Position numbers and translations under genes: made by a program. A stretch of 26,318 nucleotides of DNA from an uncultured Gammaproteobacteria bacterium (GTDB taxonomy: Bacteria > Pseudomonadota > Gammaproteobacteria > UBA9214): assembly GCA_905480065.1 (NCBI GenBank), contig CAJQOV010000176.1, forward strand, positions 1-26,318, given 5' to 3'. Positions 21,793 through 26,318 of the stretch are shown here, one piece after another. The notes under the pieces are model-generated. The model saw nothing but the letters and a program-made list of their open reading frames with translations. It was not told where the DNA came from and made no database searches. Position 1 is the first letter of the stretch. Every line of letters begins with the position of its first letter.

Positions 21793-23874
21793 TCATTGCA
21801 CGATCGGTGACTGTCCGCTGGTGGCCTGTTTCAGCTGTTCGACCAGCCCCCCCCAGTTCACCCGGTCCGAATAACCGATCACATCCAGTCGCGGCGGAAT
21901 GAAACGTCCCTTGACGAGGTAATAGCCGGTGTCGGCCGGCGCCACGCCGCCCATGGCGCAGACGCCGTCCTGCAATTTGCAACGGATACCGAGCCGGTCA
22001 TAGGGAAAATCCTCCAGGAAGCGCAGAAAGCTGCGCGATAGTGCGCCACCCACCCCGCCACCGCCGATATTGGAAATATTGTCCACCGCCTTCTGGCTGA
22101 TGCGATGCCGCGAATGGTCATCCGGCGGAGTGGCAAATTCTGCATCGAAGGCAACCGGCTCCCAGGCCTCCATCTGCAATCCCTCGACACGGCCGTCCAG
22201 GCGACCTTCGATACGCCCGAAGGAAAAGGTGCGCGTCAGCTGCTCCAGGTCGATATTCTGCGCACGTGCATTGACCTGCAGTCGCGGCACCTGGCCCAGC
22301 GGTTGTTCCAGCTTCAGGTTGCGCAGCGTTACCTCGCCATCGAATACCCGTACCAGCAACACACCCCCGACCGTCAGATCGCCGTTCGCGTACGTCACTT
22401 GCGGGATGACACCAGACAGCTTGCCACCAAATTCCGGCCATTCGAGCGCGGTCGTCAGCGCCTGCATGGACACCGGCGTCAGCACACCATCCACTGCCCA
22501 GCGCATGCTGCTGCCGGGCTCCCGCTCGAGTGCAAAGGTTTCGATTTGCAGGCCACCGTCCAGTACCGGCAGCTGCGCAGGCTGCGCCAGACGGACCCGG
22601 TTACCGGTCGATTCCAGCACCACCTCGCTCGCACCCAGCCCGATCCGGTAGATGTGTCCCGATTGCCAGGCCAGCCGTGACTGGCGCGCCTGCTGCGCCG
22701 ACCAGTCCAGCGTGCCATTCACTCCCTGCAATCCGAACCGGGCATCCCGCTGTTCCACGCCGACCTCTGACAGCACCAGGTGCACCGCCTGCGGCATACC
22801 CGCCGCCAGCTGCAGGCTGCCATGGATCCGGCCGGCCGTCTGCAGGGCGCCCGCCATACTCTGGGTCAGCCACGGTTGCAGGTAGCTGTCGTACAGGGCG
22901 GGCAGCACGCCCTCGGACAGCTCCAGTTGCAGGGCCTCGAGCTGTACTCCGTCCTGCCATGCCAGTTTCCCGCTGGCCTGCAGCTCGACTACCCCGGGAT
23001 GGTGATAACGCAGGTCCTGAAACTGTAGCGCGTGGCGCTGTGGCTGCCAGACCAGGCTGGTGTCGAGTCGCAACGGCTGGTCGGTTATTTCGAGATACAG
23101 TGGGTCGAAATAAAAGGCGCCAGCACCGGCATCGACCTGCAGCCGGACCTGCCAGTCCCGTGCATGTGGACTGGCCTGCATACTGGCGTGCAAGGTGGCA
23201 TGTTCAGCGGCCAGGCTGCCGCTGTCGTCGGTGAAGGTGGCATCCTGCAGCTGCAGATCCAGACGGATCTCGCCCAGTTGCGCGCCACGCCCGTGCAGGC
23301 GAGCCTGCAGGGCAACGCGCCCGTCTCCGGTCAGCACCGGCGTCGGGTAACCGAGCGCGCTGGCCTGCTTGCTGATCCCGGTCAATTGCAGGTTCTTGCC
23401 CGTTGCCTGTGCAGACCAGCCGGACCCGGCATAGTTTGCTTGCAAGTCCAGGCTGCCGCCGTGCAAGCGCACACCCTCCAGTCGCAGTGCGAGCGCCTTG
23501 TCCTGTAGCTGGTAGCGAAAACTGACCGTTATGCGCTGACTGCCGAACTGGCCGGACTCCGCCTGCAGCTGGCCAACCGGACATTCGACCTGTGCACCGT
23601 TATAACTCAAGCGGGGGCAATGCAGGCTGACAGCGCCGAGGTCACCGAGCGGCCCCGGAAGTCGCAGCTGGCTGGCCCGCAACACCACGCCGGCCTCGGT
23701 GTCCTGTTGCCAGTCCAGCTGCAGACTGACGTCCTGTGCAGACCAGCCCTCACCTGCCACGCTGCCCAGTTGCAGCACGGCGCTATCGATGGCATGTCCC
23801 GGCAGGATCGACCCTGCCAGCAATACTGCCGCCGACAGGACCAGCACACAGACCCGTGCCGCAGCTACACGCAT
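21793..23874 (-). CDS. ydbH: YdbH-like AsmA-family protein
   Basis: 693 residues. An N-terminal hydrophobic segment (about 7-26) anchors or exports the protein. It is followed by a long run of beta-strand-rich repeats typical of AsmA-like/TAM-type proteins, which form hydrophobic grooves across the periplasm. The C-terminal block beginning QKAVDNISNIGGGG and including FLRFLEDFPYDRLGIRCKLQ, VCAMGGVAP and DVIGYSDRVNW is the conserved end of YdbH. E. coli YdbH is longer (about 880 aa), so this is a shorter version. ATG 23874 directly abuts the cysM stop (no gap), and the YdbL-type gene follows. Inferred role: phospholipid transport between inner and outer membrane. Confidence 0.83.
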   Translation of the reverse strand: MRVAAARVCVLVLSAAVLLAGSILPGHAIDSAVLQLGSVAGEGWSAQDVSLQLDWQQDTEAGVVLRASQLRLPGPLGDLGAVSLHCPRLSYNGAQVECPVGQLQAESGQFGSQRITVSFRYQLQDKALALRLEGVRLHGGSLDLQANYAGSGWSAQATGKNLQLTGISKQASALGYPTPVLTGDGRVALQARLHGRGAQLGEIRLDLQLQDATFTDDSGSLAAEHATLHASMQASPHARDWQVRLQVDAGAGAFYFDPLYLEITDQPLRLDTSLVWQPQRHALQFQDLRYHHPGVVELQASGKLAWQDGVQLEALQLELSEGVLPALYDSYLQPWLTQSMAGALQTAGRIHGSLQLAAGMPQAVHLVLSEVGVEQRDARFGLQGVNGTLDWSAQQARQSRLAWQSGHIYRIGLGASEVVLESTGNRVRLAQPAQLPVLDGGLQIETFALEREPGSSMRWAVDGVLTPVSMQALTTALEWPEFGGKLSGVIPQVTYANGDLTVGGVLLVRVFDGEVTLRNLKLEQPLGQVPRLQVNARAQNIDLEQLTRTFSFGRIEGRLDGRVEGLQMEAWEPVAFDAEFATPPDDHSRHRISQKAVDNISNIGGGGVGGALSRSFLRFLEDFPYDRLGIRCKLQDGVCAMGGVAPADTGYYLVKGRFIPPRLDVIGYSDRVNWGGLVEQLKQATSGQSPIVQ

Positions 23875-24765
23875 TCAGTCGGGGAATACCCCGGTAGACA
23901 GGTAGCGATCACCGCGATCACAGATGATGGCCACGATTACCGCGTGTTCCACTTCCCGAGACAGCGACAGGGCAGCGGCTACCGCGCCACCGGATGAGAT
24001 GCCGGCGAAGATGCCTTCCCGGGCCGCCAGTGCCAGCGTGGTGGCCTCGGCATCGGCCTGGGTTACCTCGATGGTGCGATCCACACTGGCGGCATTGAAA
24101 ATGGCGGGCAGATAGGCCTCCGGCCAGCGGCGGATACCGGGGATGGAGGAACCCTCCGCGGGGGTCACCCCGACAATCTGTATCGCGGGATTTTGTTCCT
24201 TCAGGTAGCGCGATGTCCCCATGATGGTGCCGGTGGTGCCCATGGCGCTGACGAAATGGGTAATGGTGCCCTGCGTGTCACGCCAGATTTCCGGTCCCGT
24301 CGACTCGTAGTGCGATAACGGGTTGTCCGGGTTGGAAAACTGATCCAGCACATGACCTTTACCTTGCGCCTGCATCTCGAGTGCCAGGTCGCGTGCACCC
24401 TCCATGCTGGCCGCCTTGCTGACCAGGATAATCTCGGCACCAAACGCCTTCATCACGGCGCGCCGCTCCATGCTCATGGACTCCGGCATGATCAGCACCA
24501 TGCGGTAACCCTTCATGGCGGCCGCCATGGCCAGCGCAATTCCGGTATTGCCGCTGGTGGCCTCGATCAGGGTGTCACCCGGCTTGATGTCGCCGCGCTG
24601 CTCTGCGTGCCGGATCATGCTCAGTGCCGGCCGGTCTTTCACCGATCCGGCCGGATTGTTGCCTTCCAGCTTGACCAGTAGCTGATTGCCGGTTGTGCCA
24701 GGCAGCCGCTGCAAACGCACCAGCGGTGTATTGCCAACAGTGGCTTCAAGCGTAAGGAAGTCCAT
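23875..24765 (-). CDS. cysM: Cysteine synthase B
   Basis: A 296-residue PLP enzyme making cysteine from O-acetylserine and sulfide or thiosulfate. The PLP lysine is K43 in NNPAGSVKDR, the phosphate- and substrate-binding loop is TSGNTG (70-75), and the C-terminal GIFAGISSGGAVAA is present. The segments KLEGNNPAGSVKDRPA and PEIWRDTQGTITHFVSAMGTTGT favour CysM over CysK. A TATACT -10-like box lies at 24801-24796, about 30 bp upstream, without a good -35. It is the first gene of a minus-strand run cysM-ydbH-ydbL. Confidence 0.95.
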   Translation of the reverse strand: MDFLTLEATVGNTPLVRLQRLPGTTGNQLLVKLEGNNPAGSVKDRPALSMIRHAEQRGDIKPGDTLIEATSGNTGIALAMAAAMKGYRMVLIMPESMSMERRAVMKAFGAEIILVSKAASMEGARDLALEMQAQGKGHVLDQFSNPDNPLSHYESTGPEIWRDTQGTITHFVSAMGTTGTIMGTSRYLKEQNPAIQIVGVTPAEGSSIPGIRRWPEAYLPAIFNAASVDRTIEVTQADAEATTLALAAREGIFAGISSGGAVAAALSLSREVEHAVIVAIICDRGDRYLSTGVFPD

Positions 24766-24937
24766 GTTTGTTCCGCAATTTTTCAGGAGGCCAACAGTAT
24801 ACCGAAGAACCGGAAAATTCAGACAGCAATTGTCAGAAAAGGCTTACAGCCAGCAGCTGGAGATGACGCATACGATCCGTTAGCATGCATGCCTGAGCTA
24901 ACCGGGATGCCATTTTCCACCAGCGCAGGGACAGGCA

Positions 24938-25399
24938 ATGCCAGATACCGTCACCATGATCAGGACCAGAAAATTTACCCGCGGACTCCTGCAAAGGATC
25001 CGGCACGCATTCGTGCCTCCCGCACCAGCGCCGCTGCCACCGATCCCGCAGCGCACCCTGCCACCCTTGCCGGAAGAAGACCTGCACCTGCAGTCACTGG
25101 GACAGGATTTCGCGCGGGAATTGCTCGCCAGGCTGCTGTTGGAGCTACCCCGATATCGCCAGGAAATGGCGCACGCCCATGCTCGGCGCGACTACCCGGC
25201 ACTGCGTCACAGCGTACACCAGTTACTCGGGGCGGCAGCCTACTGTGACTGCGGTTTGCTGGAAGAAGGGCTGCGCGAACTGCGCCTGGCCCTGAAAACG
25301 GAAGACATGCTCACCATCGAGGTGTACTACCAGCGCGTCATCACGACGATGGATACGCTCGCGGGCTTCAGCGGAAACGCAGATTACAGCGGCGACTGA
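24938..25399 (+). CDS. Stand-alone Hpt phosphotransfer protein (BarA/GacS-like Hpt)
   Basis: 153 residues. Basic N-terminal segment (9-22), a Pro-rich linker (27-46), then a helical Hpt domain (about 50-145). The phospho-accepting His is probably His94 in SVHQLLGAAAYC, corresponding to HKLHGSCGYS of BarA and HRLHGATRYC of GacS (recalled). ATG 24938 has AGGGA 6 bases upstream. No kinase or receiver domain is encoded next to it. In many gammaproteobacteria barA or gacS sits near cysM and rlmD, so this may be a split-off or remnant Hpt. The last 16 bases overlap the convergent pdxJ end. Partner kinase and regulator are unknown. Confidence 0.75.
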   Translation: MPDTVTMIRTRKFTRGLLQRIRHAFVPPAPAPLPPIPQRTLPPLPEEDLHLQSLGQDFARELLARLLLELPRYRQEMAHAHARRDYPALRHSVHQLLGAAAYCDCGLLEEGLRELRLALKTEDMLTIEVYYQRVITTMDTLAGFSGNADYSGD

Positions 25400-26118
25400 G
25401 CGCAGGCCGCCAGCATCAGGCGCTTCATTTCAGCAACTGCGGCGGCCAGGCCGTCGAACACGGCCTGCGCCACGATGGCATGCCCGATATTGAGCTCGCG
25501 AATACCGGCAATGGCTGCAATCTGCCGCACATTCCCGTAATGCAGGCCATGCCCCGCGTGTACGGTCAGCCCGGCCGCCATGCCGAGTCGAACCGACGTT
25601 TCGATGCGCTCCAGCTCCACCCGCTGGGCCGCACCGGGCGGCGCGTCGGCAAAGCGCCCGGTGTGTATTTCGATACAAGGCGCGCCGACGGCGGCGGCCG
25701 CCTCGATCTGCTCCGGCACCGCATCGATAAACAGCGACACGCGGATACCGGCCGCAGCAAGCCGCGCACAGGCTGCTCGCATACGCGGCAGCTGGCCGGC
25801 AACATCCAGCCCGCCCTCGGTGGTGAGTTCTTCCCGGCGTTCCGGCACCAGGCAGCAATCCGCGGGCCGGATCCGCTCGGCAAAGGCGAGCATTTCGTCG
25901 GTAACCGCCATTTCCAGGTTCATGCGCGTGACCAGCCGCTCACGTAACGTAACAACATCTCTATCCTGGATGTGGCGCCGGTCCTCCCGCAGGTGCAACG
26001 TGATACTGTCCGCGCCGGAGCGCTCGCACAGCAGCGCAGCCGCAACCGGGTCCGGGTAGGGAGTCCCGCGCGCCTGGCGCAGGGTTGCAATGTGATCAAT
26101 ATTCACGCCCAGCAACAT
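25384..26118 (-). CDS. pdxJ: Pyridoxine 5'-phosphate synthase
   Basis: 244 residues from ATG 26118. Condenses 1-deoxyxylulose 5-phosphate with 3-amino-2-oxopropyl phosphate in vitamin B6 synthesis. Family marks: the N-terminus LLGVNIDHIATLRQARGTPYPDP, the catalytic SITLHLREDRRHIQDRD, the MNLEMAVTDEM strand, the EIHTGRFAD loop and the C-terminal VHAGHGLHYGNV and ELNIGHAIVAQAVF. A longer frame reaches 26172, but the family N-terminus and upstream GGAGG/ACAGG favour 26118. It is 19 bp after recO, as in the common recO-pdxJ order. The usual next gene acpS is absent; the convergent Hpt gene takes its place. Confidence 0.96.
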   Translation of the reverse strand: MLLGVNIDHIATLRQARGTPYPDPVAAALLCERSGADSITLHLREDRRHIQDRDVVTLRERLVTRMNLEMAVTDEMLAFAERIRPADCCLVPERREELTTEGGLDVAGQLPRMRAACARLAAAGIRVSLFIDAVPEQIEAAAAVGAPCIEIHTGRFADAPPGAAQRVELERIETSVRLGMAAGLTVHAGHGLHYGNVRQIAAIAGIRELNIGHAIVAQAVFDGLAAAVAEMKRLMLAACAQSPL

Positions 26119-26137
26119 GTCTGACCTGTCCTCCGGA

Positions 26138-26318
26138 TTAACCGGGCTGCCCGCCCTCGCCAGCCACCACATCGTGCAAACCGGTGCGCGTAAGCGATGA
26201 CAGCTGACGCGAAACCATGCGCGTCTTCAGCGGGCGCGCACCAAGATATACGGCCAGTGCCGCGCGCATCAGCGCCTTGGCTTCACGACAGGCATGCGTA
26301 CTGTCCAGTTGTTCATCG
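26138..26318 (-). CDS. recO: DNA repair protein RecO, C-terminal end (partial)
   Basis: The last 59 codons run in from the right edge and end with TAA at 26138. The visible part contains EAKALMRAALAVYLGARPLKTR, which fits the conserved RecO C-terminus (R-x-L-L-x-x-x-L-G-x-R-P-L-x-S-R). RecO loads RecA with RecR at gaps. The identification also rests on position directly upstream of pdxJ. The N-terminal OB fold and zinc region lie outside the window. Confidence 0.85.
   Translation of the reverse strand, partial: DEQLDSTHACREAKALMRAALAVYLGARPLKTRMVSRQLSSLTRTGLHDVVAGEGGQPG

Overview
The window (26.3 kb) reads as chromosomal DNA of a gammaproteobacterium. It is gene-dense and moderately GC-rich. 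I see no insertion sequence, prophage, CRISPR array, tRNA or rRNA. The lineage call is inference from gene neighbourhoods typical of Proteobacteria (recO-pdxJ, cysM and rlmD close together, proS followed by a lytic transglycosylase gene, ilvI-ilvH-ilvC-psd-pssA-leuA) and from protein resemblances. A sulfur-oxidising or Chromatiales-like lineage is possible, but the sequence does not settle it.

Layout. (1) 1-2923: the C-terminal two thirds of an RpfC-like hybrid sensor kinase, convergent with an RpfF-like crotonase carrying both catalytic glutamates of the DSF (diffusible signal factor) synthase. This looks like a DSF cell-cell signalling module. (2) 3161-7796: a UMF1-type MFS transporter, a divergent YcgN-type cysteine-cluster protein, then on the minus strand prfC, rimI and a family 4 uracil-DNA glycosylase gene. 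(3) 7802-14371: a minus-strand branched-chain amino acid and phospholipid block, ilvI-ilvH-ilvC-(psd-like)-pssA-leuA. leuA is preceded by a leucine-rich leader peptide and a terminator-like hairpin. ilvI is also preceded by a terminator-like hairpin. The psd-like protein has lost the serine and histidine that the decarboxylase family needs. (4) 14621-18658: plus-strand genes, namely two small DUF4124-type envelope proteins flanking a MIF-like tautomerase, then proS, a lytic transglycosylase and an unrecognised lipoprotein. (5) 18751-24765: minus-strand rlmD, a PolB-like 3'-5' exonuclease, a YdbL-type lipoprotein, a YdbH-type AsmA-like protein and cysM. (6) 24938-26318: a stand-alone Hpt protein resembling the last domain of BarA/GacS, convergent with pdxJ, and the 3' end of recO.

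How the parts work together. IlvI/IlvH and IlvC make the branched-chain keto acid precursors and LeuA commits 2-ketoisovalerate to leucine. The two attenuator-like leaders suggest amino-acid feedback at the transcript level. PssA makes phosphatidylserine, but the usual partner decarboxylase at this place looks inactive, so a second psd is expected elsewhere. YdbH and YdbL suggest a lipid-transport bridge to the outer membrane in which the small partner YnbE is not seen as a separate gene.

The observations most worth follow-up are the RpfC/RpfF module, the degenerate Psd, the leu leader, the orphan Hpt at a BarA-type locus, and the YdbH/YdbL pair without YnbE. No wholly unknown multi-gene system is evident.
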